64,000 nt of DNA from NCBI GenBank assembly GCA_947624985.1, contig CANQMO010000008.1, positions 1-64,000 on the forward strand, read 5' to 3'. The stretch comes from an uncultured Oscillospiraceae bacterium. GTDB lineage: Bacteria > Bacillota > Clostridia > Oscillospirales > Oscillospiraceae. The translations under genes and the position numbers were made by a program. This document shows positions 48,943 through 57,818 of this stretch, in pieces. The notes beneath the pieces were generated by a model. That model searched no databases, was not told the DNA's origin, and worked only from the letters and a program-made list of their open reading frames with translations. Every line of letters begins with the position of its first letter. The first letter of the stretch is position 1.

Positions 48943-50031
48943 ATGTCGAGCCGAATTTTCCAAAGCGTTATCCTGCAGATGAAGGACGCCAGCAAGCGCT
49001 GCTTTGGCGTAGTGGACGAGCAGGGGAATGTGATCGCCAGCAGCGATCTTTCGCTGATGGGCTTTTCCATCGGTGAGATCCACCTTGCGGCCCAGGAAGC
49101 GGGAACGGAACTGTTTATCGCGGCGGGGCGGACCTGCCGGGTGATCGGCGCCGGTGGCAGAGGGACGTATATCGCTTTCGTGGACGGCCAGGACGAGACG
49201 GCCCGGAGCATATGCATTCTTGTGTCGGTCGCGCTGGCCGAGGCCAAGAGCAGCTATGACGACAAGCATGATACCACGACCTTCGTGAAGAACATCATCT
49301 CCGACAACATCCTGCCGGGGGACGTGTACGTCCGGGCCAAGGAGTTGGGCTTCAACGCGGAGATGCCCCGGGGCGTGTTCGTGGTCCGGCAGAACGCCGG
49401 CGCGGAGATGGCGGTCCTGGAGTATCTGCAGAACCTTTTCCCCGCCCGGGACAAGGACTTTGTCCTGTCCATGAGCGAGACGGACGTGGTGGTGATCCGG
49501 GAGCTCCAGCCGGGCTTTGACGCAGTGGAGCTGGAGCACACGGCCCAGCAGATCCAGCACAGCCTGGAGCAGGACATGGGCATCCACTCTGTGGTGGGTA
49601 TCGGCTCTCCGGTGCTACACCTGCGGGAGCTTGCGGACCGGTACAAGGAGGCCCAGACCGCCATCGAGGTGGGCAAGGTCTTTGAGAACGACCAGACGGT
49701 CATCAGTTATGAGAGCCTGGGTATCGGGCGTATCATTTACCAGCTGCCCACGACCCTGTGCGAGATGTTCCTGGCGGAGGTGTTCAAAAAGAGCCCCATC
49801 GAGAGCCTTGACCAGGAGACTCTGTACACCATCAACAAATTCTTCGAGAACAACCTGAACGTGTCGGAGACCAGCCGGAAGCTGTTCGTACACCGCAACA
49901 CACTGGTGTACCGGCTTGAGAAGATCAAAAAGCTCACCGGTCTGGACCTGCGGGAGTTCGACCACGCCATCGTGTTTAAAGTGGCGCTGATGGTCAAGCA
50001 GTATCTGGACTCCCAGAATACCCGGTATTGA
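48943..50031 (+). CDS. CdaR/PucR-family transcription regulator
   Basis: A 362-residue regulator. The C-terminal helix-turn-helix of the CdaR/PucR type is clear (NVSETSRKLFVHRNTLVYRLEKIKKLTGLDLREFDHAIVF). A GGDEF-like regulatory middle domain (VVGIGSPVLHLRELADRYKEAQTAIEVGK) is also typical. The N-terminal 120 residues differ from the sugar-diacid domain of CdaR and look like a small sensor module, ligand unknown. It starts at ATG 48943 after GGGGGTAAGG. ftsE follows 21 bp after its stop with no terminator, so it is probably cotranscribed with the division genes. Confidence 0.82.
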   Translation: MSSRIFQSVILQMKDASKRCFGVVDEQGNVIASSDLSLMGFSIGEIHLAAQEAGTELFIAAGRTCRVIGAGGRGTYIAFVDGQDETARSICILVSVALAEAKSSYDDKHDTTTFVKNIISDNILPGDVYVRAKELGFNAEMPRGVFVVRQNAGAEMAVLEYLQNLFPARDKDFVLSMSETDVVVIRELQPGFDAVELEHTAQQIQHSLEQDMGIHSVVGIGSPVLHLRELADRYKEAQTAIEVGKVFENDQTVISYESLGIGRIIYQLPTTLCEMFLAEVFKKSPIESLDQETLYTINKFFENNLNVSETSRKLFVHRNTLVYRLEKIKKLTGLDLREFDHAIVFKVALMVKQYLDSQNTRY

Positions 50032-50052
50032 TCCCTACGGAGGCCCTGTTTT

Positions 50053-50751
50053 ATGGTCCTGTTTGAAAACGTATCCATGACCTATCCCGGCGGGGATTTC
50101 CCCGCCATAGACGATATGTCCTTTTCCATCGACGACGGGGAATTCGTCTTTCTCGTCGGCCCGTCCGGGAGCGGCAAGACGTCCATCATCAAGCTGATCA
50201 CCGGGGAGGTGCCGGCGGACAGCGGCGTGCTGAACGTGAACGGCTTCGACCTTCGCCACATCCGGCGGCGGAAGCTGCCGCTCATGCGCCGGACCGTGGG
50301 CGTCATCTTCCAGGATTTCCGGCTCATAGAGGACAAGACCATCTACGACAACGTGGCCTTTGCCATGCATGTGGTGGGCGCGTCCAACCGGGACATCCGG
50401 GAGCGGGTGCCCTATGTGCTGGAGCTGGTGGGTCTGGAGGACTGCGGGGACCGCTATCCCCGGGAGGTCTCCGGCGGCGAGCAGCAGCGGGTGGCCGTGG
50501 CCCGGGCCATCGTGAACAGCCCCCGGCTTCTGATCGCGGACGAGCCCACCGGCAACCTGGACCCGGCCCGGAGCCTGGAACTGATGCTGCTCATGGAGCG
50601 TATCAACGACAACGAGATGGGAACGACCGTTCTTGTGGTGACCCACGAGAAGGAGCTTGTCAACTCCTTCTCCAAGCGCGTCATCGCCATCGACGAGGGG
50701 CAGGTCGTCTCCGACGGAATGGACGGGTATTACAGCTATGAGATCCATTAA
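50053..50751 (+). CDS. ftsE: Cell division ATP-binding protein FtsE
   Basis: A 232-residue ABC ATPase. Walker A GPSGSGKT (36-43), Q-loop VIFQDFRLIEDKTIYDNV, signature VSGGEQQRVAVARA and Walker B LLIADEPTGNLDP are intact. The FtsEX complex uses ATP to switch on a peptidoglycan hydrolase at the septum. The gene overlaps ftsX by 14 bp. Confidence 0.95.
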   Translation: MVLFENVSMTYPGGDFPAIDDMSFSIDDGEFVFLVGPSGSGKTSIIKLITGEVPADSGVLNVNGFDLRHIRRRKLPLMRRTVGVIFQDFRLIEDKTIYDNVAFAMHVVGASNRDIRERVPYVLELVGLEDCGDRYPREVSGGEQQRVAVARAIVNSPRLLIADEPTGNLDPARSLELMLLMERINDNEMGTTVLVVTHEKELVNSFSKRVIAIDEGQVVSDGMDGYYSYEIH

Positions 50752-51625
50752 GATAGGCTACCTCATCAAAGAGGGATTCAAGAGCATAGGCACCCACGGC
50801 TTCATGTCCTTCGCCTCGGTGACCATCGTGGTGGCGTGTCTGGTCATCATGGGCAGTTTCACCCTGATCGGCGTGAACGTGGGCGGGATCCTGGACGAGG
50901 TGGAGAGCCAGATCGAGGTAGTGGCCTATGTGGAGGAGACCTTCACAGACGAGGAGGCCCGCGCTCTCCAGTCGGAGATCGAATATCTGGACAACGTGAA
51001 GAGCTGTCAGTTCGTGCCACGTCAGCAGGCCATGGAGGAGTACGCGGCCCAGTTTCAGGACCAGAGCCTGTTCCAGGATGTGGACGCGGGCGTTCTCCGG
51101 GACCGGTACGTCATCTATTTTGAGGACATCTCCCTGATGAACGAGACCCTGGATCAATTGGGCAAGATCATCGGCATTGCGGACATCAGCGCCCACACGG
51201 AGGTGGCGGACGCGCTGGTGAACGTGCGCAACGTGGTCAGCGCCGTGAGCGTTATCCTGATCGTGGTGCTGGTGCTGGTGTGCGTGTTCATCATGTCCAA
51301 TACCGTGAAGCTGGCCACGCTGAGCCGCCGGGACGAGATCGCCATCATGAAGATGGTGGGCGCGTCCAACGGCTTCATCCGCTTCCCCTTTGTGGTGGAG
51401 GGACTGGTGCTGGGCGCGCTGGGCGGTTTTCTGGCGTTTGTGCTCCAGTGGGGCATTTACGACGTGGTGGCCAACCGGATCATGACCGGCATGCTGGGCA
51501 GGCTCATCAACGTGATCCCCTTCGCCTCCGTCAGCGGTCTGGTCCTGGCGATATTTTTGGGCGTGGGCCTGGTGGTGGGCGTGTTCGGAAGCTCCATCGC
51601 CATTCGGAATTATCTGGAGGTCTGA
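50738..51625 (+). CDS. ftsX: Cell division protein FtsX
   Basis: A 295-residue permease-like protein with an N-terminal helix (about 25-45), an extracellular domain (about 50-165, with VVAYVEETFTDEEARAL) and three C-terminal helices around IAIMKMVGASNGFIRFPF, the family's signature loop. It relays FtsE action to an outside hydrolase. ATG 50738 lies inside ftsE. Confidence 0.94.
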   Translation: MRSIKIGYLIKEGFKSIGTHGFMSFASVTIVVACLVIMGSFTLIGVNVGGILDEVESQIEVVAYVEETFTDEEARALQSEIEYLDNVKSCQFVPRQQAMEEYAAQFQDQSLFQDVDAGVLRDRYVIYFEDISLMNETLDQLGKIIGIADISAHTEVADALVNVRNVVSAVSVILIVVLVLVCVFIMSNTVKLATLSRRDEIAIMKMVGASNGFIRFPFVVEGLVLGALGGFLAFVLQWGIYDVVANRIMTGMLGRLINVIPFASVSGLVLAIFLGVGLVVGVFGSSIAIRNYLEV

Positions 51626-51673
51626 GCGCCGTCATTCGCGCCCATGGGCGCATACTCTGCGAGGCAGGAATCT

Positions 51674-53050
51674 ATGAAAAAACGTAAGCTTTTCATACAG
51701 GCCGTGTGTATCGTTCTGGCGGTACTGATACTGCTGTCCATCAGCTTGATGGTGATCGCGCCGTCGGCTTTGGCGGCGTCCAGCGACGATATCCAGAGCG
51801 AGATCGACAGCCTGAACAGCCGGAAGGACGAGATCCAGAGCCGGATGGACGACATCCAGGCGGAGATCGACAGCCTGGACTATGAAAAGGCCAATACCCT
51901 GGAGAAGAAGGCGTATCTTGACCAGCGCAACCAGCTGGCCCAGGAGGAGCTGGACGTCATCCAGGAGCAGATAACCATCATCGACAATCTGATCGCCAAT
52001 ATGCAGGCGGACCTGGCCGAGGCCCGCGAGGAGGAGCTGACCCAGCGCCAGCGGTTCCTGACCCGGCTCCGGGCCATGGAGGAAAAGACCGACGCCGGTT
52101 ATATGGACGTGCTATTCAGCGCCGGCAGTCTGGCGGACCTTCTGACCCGGATGGACATGGTCAGCGAGGTCATGGGCTATGACGAGCGGCTGGAGCGGGA
52201 GTACGCCGCCGCCCGGGAGCGGGTGGAGACGCTGGAGTCCCGGGCGGAGACCATGTTCGCGGAGAACGAGGCCCGCCGGCAGGAGCTGGAGACAAAGCGG
52301 GCCCAGCTGCAAACGGACATCGACGCCGCCTGCGCGCTCATCGCCCAGATGGACCAGGATACCGACGACTATCAGGCCGTTCTGGAGCAGGAGGCAAAGA
52401 CCCAGGCCCAGGTGGAGGCGCTGATCGTCCAGAAGGAGGAGGAATTCCAGGCGGCCCGCGCCCGGGAAGAGGCCGAGCGTCTGGCGGCGCTGGCGGCCCA
52501 GCGGGCGGCGGAACAGGCCGCGGCGCAGGCGGCCGCAGCCCAGGCCGCCGAGGACGGCGTGGAGGTGCCTCCCTCTGAGGACGGCGCCGGAACGGGCGAA
52601 GGAGAAGGCGCCGGCGGGGCGGAGGAGGACACCTCCGACGCGCAGGCCACGGGGACCTGGATGATGTGGCCCTGCGGCGCCCGGAGCATCAACTCCCAGT
52701 ACGGCATGCGCACCAACCCGGTGACGGGCATCTATCAGCTGCACGCCGGGTGCGACATCGGCGCGGGATATGGGGCCAATATCTGGGCGGCGGCCAGCGG
52801 CACGGTCATCCAGGCCGGCTGGAACGGCGGCTATGGCAACTGCGTGATGGTCAACCACGGCAATGGATATACTACCCTTTATGGGCATATGTCCTCCATC
52901 GCCGTGTCCAGCGGCCAGAGCGTGAGCCAGGGCCAGGTGCTGGGCTATGTGGGTTCCACCGGCAATTCCACGGGACCCCATCTGCACTTTGAGGTGCGTC
53001 TGAGCGCCACCGGCGCGTCCACGAACCCGCTGGGCTACGGTTACTATTGA
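51674..53050 (+). CDS. FtsEX-linked M23 peptidoglycan hydrolase with coiled coil
   Basis: A 458-residue exported protein: signal peptide (about 1-35), a long coiled coil (about 38-270) as in EnvC/PcsB partners of FtsX, an Ala/Glu/Gly linker, and a C-terminal LytM/M23 domain (about 335-458). The domain keeps the zinc-site pattern: HAGCD (His-x3-Asp), YGHMSS (His) and HLHFE (His-x-His), so it looks catalytically active, unlike EnvC of E. coli. It should cut cross-links or stems at the septum when FtsEX cycles. ATG 51674 fits AGGCAGGA; an in-frame ATG at 51644 is less likely. Confidence 0.88.
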   Translation: MKKRKLFIQAVCIVLAVLILLSISLMVIAPSALAASSDDIQSEIDSLNSRKDEIQSRMDDIQAEIDSLDYEKANTLEKKAYLDQRNQLAQEELDVIQEQITIIDNLIANMQADLAEAREEELTQRQRFLTRLRAMEEKTDAGYMDVLFSAGSLADLLTRMDMVSEVMGYDERLEREYAAARERVETLESRAETMFAENEARRQELETKRAQLQTDIDAACALIAQMDQDTDDYQAVLEQEAKTQAQVEALIVQKEEEFQAARAREEAERLAALAAQRAAEQAAAQAAAAQAAEDGVEVPPSEDGAGTGEGEGAGGAEEDTSDAQATGTWMMWPCGARSINSQYGMRTNPVTGIYQLHAGCDIGAGYGANIWAAASGTVIQAGWNGGYGNCVMVNHGNGYTTLYGHMSSIAVSSGQSVSQGQVLGYVGSTGNSTGPHLHFEVRLSATGASTNPLGYGYY

Positions 53051-53066
53051 CAGTCGATCAACCTGC

Positions 53067-53091
53067 ACCGGGCGACTATCTGTCGCCCGGT
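53067..53091 (+). terminator. Rho-independent terminator between the M23 gene and ctp
   Basis: A perfect 10-bp stem (53067-53076 with 53082-53091, loop TATCT) followed by TTTTC. No promoter is visible in the 22 bp left before ctp, so ctp depends on readthrough or on a promoter inside the M23 gene. Confidence 0.85.
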
Positions 53092-53113
53092 TTTTCTAGG
53101 GGGAAGCACAGAT

Positions 53114-54298
53114 ATGGCATCCAAGGGAAGGCGTCCCGGCAAGGGGGCGCTGTACGCTATGTCGGGCGCGCTGGCCGCGTTTGCGATCATCATTTTGGGC
53201 TTTGGCGGGGTAAAGGGCTTTGCCCGGGCCGCCAAGTATGCCGCCGTCATGCGTATCATCCGCAGCCAGTTCGTAGGGGACTACGATCTTGACGCGGCCA
53301 CGGACGCGGCGCTGACCGCGGCGGTGGACAGCATAGACGACGACTGGAGCTACTACATGGACGCGGACAGCTACGACGCCTATCAGGACTATTCCGCCAA
53401 TCTCTATCAGGGTATCGGCGTCACCATCAGTCAGGACGGGGAGACTGGCGGCTTTGCCATCGTGACCACCGACCGGGACGGCCCGGCGGACCGGGCGGGT
53501 CTGGCCGTGGGGGACGTCATTCTGGCGGTGGACGGCATTTCTGTGCGCGGCAAGGCCGCGGAGGACCTGCGGGCGCTGATACAGGCCGATTACGGGAAGG
53601 ACGCCCTCATCACGGTGCGGCGCGCCGATGGGACCGAGGAGGACGTGGCCGTATCCTGCGAGGCGGTCTATTCCAACCCTGTGTCCTACCAGCTGCTGGA
53701 CGGCCGCGTGGGGTATGTGCGGATCGCCAACTTCCGCCAGGGGGCGGGGGAGGAGTCCGTGGCCGCGGTGGAGGCCCTGCTGGAGCAGGGGGCGGACGGG
53801 TTCGTGTTCGACGTGCGCAGCAATCCCGGCGGGCAGGTGTCGGAGATGGTGACGATCCTGGACCGGCTGCTGCCGGAGGGGGACCTGTTCATCCGGGCGG
53901 ACAAGCGGGGCCGCGAGGTCGTGGAGAGGTCCGACGAGACGTGCGTCGAGCTTCCCATGGCCGTAGTGGTGAACGCCGACAGCTACAGCGCGGCGGAGTT
54001 TTTTGCCGCGGCGCTGCGGGACTATGACTGGGCGAAGATCGCCGGCCAGCCCACCACGGGCAAGGCCCGCAGCCAGGTGACGTACTCTCTGTGGGACGGC
54101 AGCGCGGTGCATATCTCAAAGTACAGCTATCTGACCCCCGACCGTATCGACCTGTACGACGAGGGGGGTCTGGAGCCGGACAGTACGGCGGAGCTTTCGG
54201 AGGAGGAGACGGTCCGGTATCAGACCGGCTGGCTGGCCCCGGAGGACGACCCCCAGGTACAGGCGGCCATAGAGCTTCTGGATGACCCGGAATGTTAA
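53114..54298 (+). CDS. Carboxy-terminal processing protease (S41)
   Basis: A 394-residue membrane-anchored serine protease. One membrane helix (about 12-32), an S41 N-terminal region, a PDZ domain (about 100-175, YQGIGVTISQ) and the catalytic domain with Ser292 (NADSYSAAEFF) and Lys317 (TTGKARSQ), 25 residues apart as expected. Family members trim cell-wall enzymes or sporulation factors. The last seven codons are probably not original: 25 bp of the gene end (54257-54281) recur at 61068-61092, where the frame goes on to a different stop. Confidence 0.92.
   Translation: MASKGRRPGKGALYAMSGALAAFAIIILGFGGVKGFARAAKYAAVMRIIRSQFVGDYDLDAATDAALTAAVDSIDDDWSYYMDADSYDAYQDYSANLYQGIGVTISQDGETGGFAIVTTDRDGPADRAGLAVGDVILAVDGISVRGKAAEDLRALIQADYGKDALITVRRADGTEEDVAVSCEAVYSNPVSYQLLDGRVGYVRIANFRQGAGEESVAAVEALLEQGADGFVFDVRSNPGGQVSEMVTILDRLLPEGDLFIRADKRGREVVERSDETCVELPMAVVVNADSYSAAEFFAAALRDYDWAKIAGQPTTGKARSQVTYSLWDGSAVHISKYSYLTPDRIDLYDEGGLEPDSTAELSEEETVRYQTGWLAPEDDPQVQAAIELLDDPEC
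54257..54281 (+). repeat. Left copy of 25-bp direct repeat (end of ctp)
   Basis: Identical over 25 bp (begins GTACAGGCGG, ends AGCTTCTGG) to 61068-61092 in the same orientation. It encodes VQAAIELL near the end of Ctp. Flanking bases differ on both sides. Confidence 0.92.
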
Positions 54299-54319
54299 CA
54301 TTATATATTACTGTTGACA
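54291..54319. promoter_or_regulatory. Promoter and two TGT-NN-ACA sites of the FCD regulator gene
   Basis: The palindrome AATGTTAACATT (54291-54302) and TGTTGACA (54312-54319) are 19 bp apart, centre to centre. The second contains TTGACA (54314-54319), which with TATCCT (54337-54342, 17-bp spacer) forms the regulator promoter. Autoregulation is likely. Confidence 0.7.
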
Positions 54320-54374
54320 TTTTTTGCGGAATCGTTTATCCTTGGGGGAAAGAAGCGACAAGGAGGCTACTCGC

Positions 54375-55073
54375 ATGTACAGCGCCATTCTCCGCAGCTC
54401 GGCAACGGTGCCGGTCCTGGACCAGTTGCGGATCGACATCCTGATGGGTCGCTATAAGCACAATGGAAAGATCACGGAACTCCGTCTGGCGGACCATTAT
54501 GGCGTCAGCCGCGCGACCATTCGGGGCGTGCTGCCCGTACTGGAGGCCGAAGGGCTGATCAAGACCATGGACAACGGGACCAAGTGTGTGGTGCCGATGA
54601 CGCTGAAGGATGTGAACAACCTCTATGATATGCGCGAATACGTCGAGGTGAACGCCGTTCGGCGCATACTGGTCATGGACAGCTTTGACCAGAGCCATCT
54701 GCTCCGGGCGCTGGGTCTGCTGGTGGAGAGCCTTGGCAGCGACGACCTGCGCAGCGTGCTCCGGGCGGACATGAATTTCCACGCGGCCATGGTGGACTTG
54801 TGCGGCAACCGGATCTATTCGCAGATCTACTCGGTATTTAAGGGTTTGGAGATCGCCTTTTTCGAGTTGAACGTGGAACTGCATCCGGAGTACAAGGCCC
54901 GCTTTCTGTCGGAATTGACCGCGCTACATACGGAGATGACCCTGTCCCTGGTGTCGAAGAAGGGGGATGCCGTGGACCTGTTCGAGCGGCATATTGAGGA
55001 GGGGCGGGACATCTCCCTGCAGGTGATGCGCCGGGTGCAGGATGGTGAACTGATGGCGCCGCCCATCGTCTGA
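54375..55073 (+). CDS. GntR-family regulator, FCD (FadR-like) type
   Basis: A 232-residue regulator. The N-terminal winged helix is clear (VLDQLRIDILMGRY, then ELRLADHYGVSRATIRGVLPVLEAEGLI and NGTKCVV). The C-terminal FCD helical domain has the metal/ligand residues expected: DMNFHAAMV (Asp and His), and ELTALHTEMTLSLVSKKGDAVDLFERHIEEG (two further His). FCD regulators sense organic acids. ATG 54375 follows AGGAGG. It controls itself and probably the aldolase-TRAP genes, because the same TGT-NN-ACA core lies at both promoters. Confidence 0.88.
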   Translation: MYSAILRSSATVPVLDQLRIDILMGRYKHNGKITELRLADHYGVSRATIRGVLPVLEAEGLIKTMDNGTKCVVPMTLKDVNNLYDMREYVEVNAVRRILVMDSFDQSHLLRALGLLVESLGSDDLRSVLRADMNFHAAMVDLCGNRIYSQIYSVFKGLEIAFFELNVELHPEYKARFLSELTALHTEMTLSLVSKKGDAVDLFERHIEEGRDISLQVMRRVQDGELMAPPIV

Positions 55074-55104
55074 GTCCTGTCAGGGAAAAGATCATATTGA
55101 CCGC

Positions 55105-55145
55105 CGCCGGGGGCGGCAGTCTGTCATGGGCTGCCACCTCCGGCG
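55105..55145 (+). terminator. Terminator of the FCD regulator gene
   Basis: A 15-bp stem (55105-55119 with 55131-55145) with one G-U pair and one mismatch, followed by TTTTCTATCTTTTTC. It separates the regulator from the catabolic operon. Confidence 0.8.
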
Positions 55146-55245
55146 TTTTCTATCTTTTTCATCCCATACTGGTCAAAAGATGGCAGTTCAACAGAACAGA
55201 ATTTAAGCAATATGCACAATTGGTTCGATGTGATTTTGGTCACTC

Positions 55246-55301
55246 AGTATTGTAGACAATACTATAAAATTGTTGACAATTTTAAAAAATGGCGGTAAAA
55301 T
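55246..55301 (+). promoter_or_regulatory. Promoter with two long operators before the aldolase gene
   Basis: Dyad 1 is AGTATTGT-AG-ACAATACT (55246-55263) and dyad 2 is AAAATTGT-TG-ACAATTTT (55266-55283), 20 bp centre to centre. Both contain ATTGT-NN-ACAAT. Dyad 2 contains the -35 box TTGACA (55273-55278); TAAAAT (55296-55301) is the -10 box at 17 bp. Binding of a dimer would block RNA polymerase directly. Confidence 0.82.
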
Positions 55302-55359
55302 TGTCGCAGATAATAAAACGCGTACCGGACGCGACATTAAACAGAATGGATGTGATCGT

Positions 55360-56196
55360 ATGAACCCGATACAGGACAAAGCAAATGATCTGCGCCGGCG
55401 GATGGCGGAGGGTGATTTATTGGTAGGCGCTCATGTGTTTTATAACGATGCGGCGATCACCGAGACCTTCGGTTATATCGGTTTTGACTATGTGTGGATC
55501 GACGGTGAACACTGCGCCTTTGACAAGCAGGCGCTCCTGTCCCATGTGGTGGGGGCCTATGCGGGAGGGACTGCGTCTTTCGTCCGTGTGGAGTGGAACG
55601 ACCCGGCCCTCATCAAGCCGGTTCTGGAGATGGGCGTGGACGGGCTAATCGTACCTATGGTATGCACGGCTGAGCAGGCCCGGGCAGCCGTGGCGGCCTG
55701 CACCTATCCCCCCGGCGGTATCCGCAGTTTCGGACCCCGTCGGGCCAACCAATACGGGGTGCTGTCCAACGAGGAGTATCTGAAAAATGTCCACCGCTCC
55801 TTTTTGCGCCTGCTGCAGATCGAACACCGGCAGGCGGTGGAGAATCTGGAGGAGATACTCACTGTTCCCGGTATCGACGCCCTGATCGTGGGTCCCAATG
55901 ATCTTTCGGCGTCCTGCGGGCATCTTGGCGATACGGAACTGCCGGAGATGACGGCCATGTACGACTACATCGCGGCCTGCTGCCAGCGGGCGAACATGCC
56001 CTTCGGCGTCTCCCTCGGGCCGGGGGACAGGCAAGTCATCGACCGGTGGATAAGCCGGGGGGTGTCCATGATCAGCTGTGTGGACGATATCAGCGCGGTA
56101 AACCAGGCCGGCCGGGATATGCTGGGCTATCTGCGGCCCCAGACCGAGGAATCCGCCGGAACGCGTGAAAAAGCCCGTGCGATAAAAAGCGCATAA
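55360..56196 (+). CDS. HpcH/HpaI-family class II aldolase
   Basis: A 278-residue metal-dependent aldolase of the HpcH/HpaI family, which splits 2-keto-3-deoxy or 4-hydroxy-2-oxo acids to pyruvate and an aldehyde. Visible active-site blocks: GFDYVWIDGEHCAFD (Asp and the catalytic His), SFVRVEW (Arg that binds the keto acid), LLQIEHRQAVENL (Glu metal ligand) and DALIVGPNDLSAS (Asp metal ligand). First gene of the catabolic operon, after a long operator-promoter region. The ATG at 55360 has only a weak GGATG site. The exact substrate is unknown; aldarate- or uronate-derived keto acids are typical for TRAP-linked members. Confidence 0.87.
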   Translation: MNPIQDKANDLRRRMAEGDLLVGAHVFYNDAAITETFGYIGFDYVWIDGEHCAFDKQALLSHVVGAYAGGTASFVRVEWNDPALIKPVLEMGVDGLIVPMVCTAEQARAAVAACTYPPGGIRSFGPRRANQYGVLSNEEYLKNVHRSFLRLLQIEHRQAVENLEEILTVPGIDALIVGPNDLSASCGHLGDTELPEMTAMYDYIAACCQRANMPFGVSLGPGDRQVIDRWISRGVSMISCVDDISAVNQAGRDMLGYLRPQTEESAGTREKARAIKSA

Positions 56197-56293
56197 CCAT
56201 TCGACCTGGAAAAGGAGGGCAGAATATGGAGTGAGACAGCAGACGGTGTACACAGGGTAAACGGAAGATTTCAAAAAAAGGGAGGTAAAACAG

Positions 56294-57700
56294 ATGGAAA
56301 CTTATTTTGAGAAGGCTAAAGAGATACCGGTCCGCGGACATTACGATGTGATTGTCGCGGGAGGCGGCACGGCTGGCTTCGCCGCTGCCATTGCGGCGGC
56401 CAGAAGGGGGTCAAAAACACTTGTCGTTGAACGTATGGCTTGTCTTGGCGGTCAGATAACAGCGGGTATCATGGGGATAATCTGCGATATCAACGACCAG
56501 GAAAAGATCATCATCAAGGGTATTCCTCTGGAGTTCGTCAACGATCTGTGGGACAGAGGCGGAATAAACAAGCGTGACAAGGAAAACAAACCGGTCAACG
56601 AACGGGATTTCACGAAAGCGGAATTCATCAACTACGATCCTGAGATCGCCAAAGGATTGGTCAACGACTATATCCTCAGAGAAAAAAATCTCACCGTTTT
56701 ACTTGAGACATGGGTGGCAGACGCCATTATGGACGGCGACAAAGTCGTTGGCATCGTTGTTGAAAACAAGAGTGGACGAAGCGCATACTATGGCAAATGC
56801 ATAATCGACGCCACAGCCGACGCTGATGTGTGTGCGTTCGCGGGCGCGGAGTTTATGCCCTTTTCTCCCGAGGAAGTCCATCCTGTCTCGCTTATCGCTC
56901 AAATCGGCGGAATCGATAAAGAGGCCTTTTTCGATTTCTATAATGAGCATCCGGAGTGGCGGGATACCTTCCCCACCGACACCGCGTGGGAGCCGGGCGT
57001 TTTCCATAAGCTTGGGATCGACAATGAGGTAGAGGGCGTTGAGCTTCCGCCGGAACTTGAATATCTGCGCCATTGGTGCATCATTATTCACGACAGCCCT
57101 GTGGAAAATGTGATGCACCTGAACATGACCGGCGAAGCGCAGGTGGACGGTACCAATGCCGAGGAGATATCGAAATCCATTATTACGTCGAGAAAAAGGA
57201 TCAGCGAATGTCTTGAGGTCATGAAGAAAGTCGTTCCCGGATGGGAAAACGGCTATGTCTACGCGACGGCCTCCATGCTGGGCGTCAGAGAATCCCGGCA
57301 GATCGTTGGCGAATACACCATCACGGAGGATGATATCTTTGGCTATCACAGATTTGCTGACGCGCTCTGCTCGATAAGCGGCGGTATAGGTGTCCATACC
57401 AGCGATGGCCAGTGGGTGGATATGAGTGCGCCTCCTTCCGGAACTTCCTATGATATACCGCTCAGATCCATGCTGCCTGTTAAGATCAACGGACTTATCG
57501 TCGCCGGCCGCTGCCTCTCCGCTAATCATGTGGCGATGGGAACTGTAAGAACGATCGGCCCGTGTCTCGCCATGGGACAGGGCGCGGCGATCGCCGCCTC
57601 CCTGGCCATTGAACTGGGCGTCGAACCGAGAGATATCCCCTCTGATAAGCTGCAGAAAGCCCTGATAGAGCAGGGTGTCAATCTGGAAGGGATCAATTAA
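56294..57700 (+). CDS. FAD-dependent oxidoreductase (FAD_oxidored type)
   Basis: A 468-residue flavoprotein. The N-terminal dinucleotide-binding motif VIVAGGGTAGFAAAIAAARRG, followed by VERMACLGGQITAG, is characteristic of the FAD-dependent oxidoreductases often found in catabolic operons; ACIIDATADADVCAFAGAEF-like (IIDATADADVCAFAG) and GRCLSANHVAMGTVRTIGPCLAMGQ near the C-terminus complete the FAD site. No signal peptide. AGGGAGGT precedes ATG 56294. It could oxidise a hydroxy acid to the keto acid that the aldolase cuts; that order is inference. Codon use is more A/T-rich than the surrounding core genes. Confidence 0.83.
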   Translation: METYFEKAKEIPVRGHYDVIVAGGGTAGFAAAIAAARRGSKTLVVERMACLGGQITAGIMGIICDINDQEKIIIKGIPLEFVNDLWDRGGINKRDKENKPVNERDFTKAEFINYDPEIAKGLVNDYILREKNLTVLLETWVADAIMDGDKVVGIVVENKSGRSAYYGKCIIDATADADVCAFAGAEFMPFSPEEVHPVSLIAQIGGIDKEAFFDFYNEHPEWRDTFPTDTAWEPGVFHKLGIDNEVEGVELPPELEYLRHWCIIIHDSPVENVMHLNMTGEAQVDGTNAEEISKSIITSRKRISECLEVMKKVVPGWENGYVYATASMLGVRESRQIVGEYTITEDDIFGYHRFADALCSISGGIGVHTSDGQWVDMSAPPSGTSYDIPLRSMLPVKINGLIVAGRCLSANHVAMGTVRTIGPCLAMGQGAAIAASLAIELGVEPRDIPSDKLQKALIEQGVNLEGIN

Positions 57701-57818
57701 CGCTGTTTCTGTTACAGAAAAAGCGTTCCCAGCCCGGAATGACTTGCTTTTCAGGCGTTATTTGGACTCTGTAACCGTGGGGAAATTATTAAATCACAAT
57801 ATGAATAAGGAGGCAATT

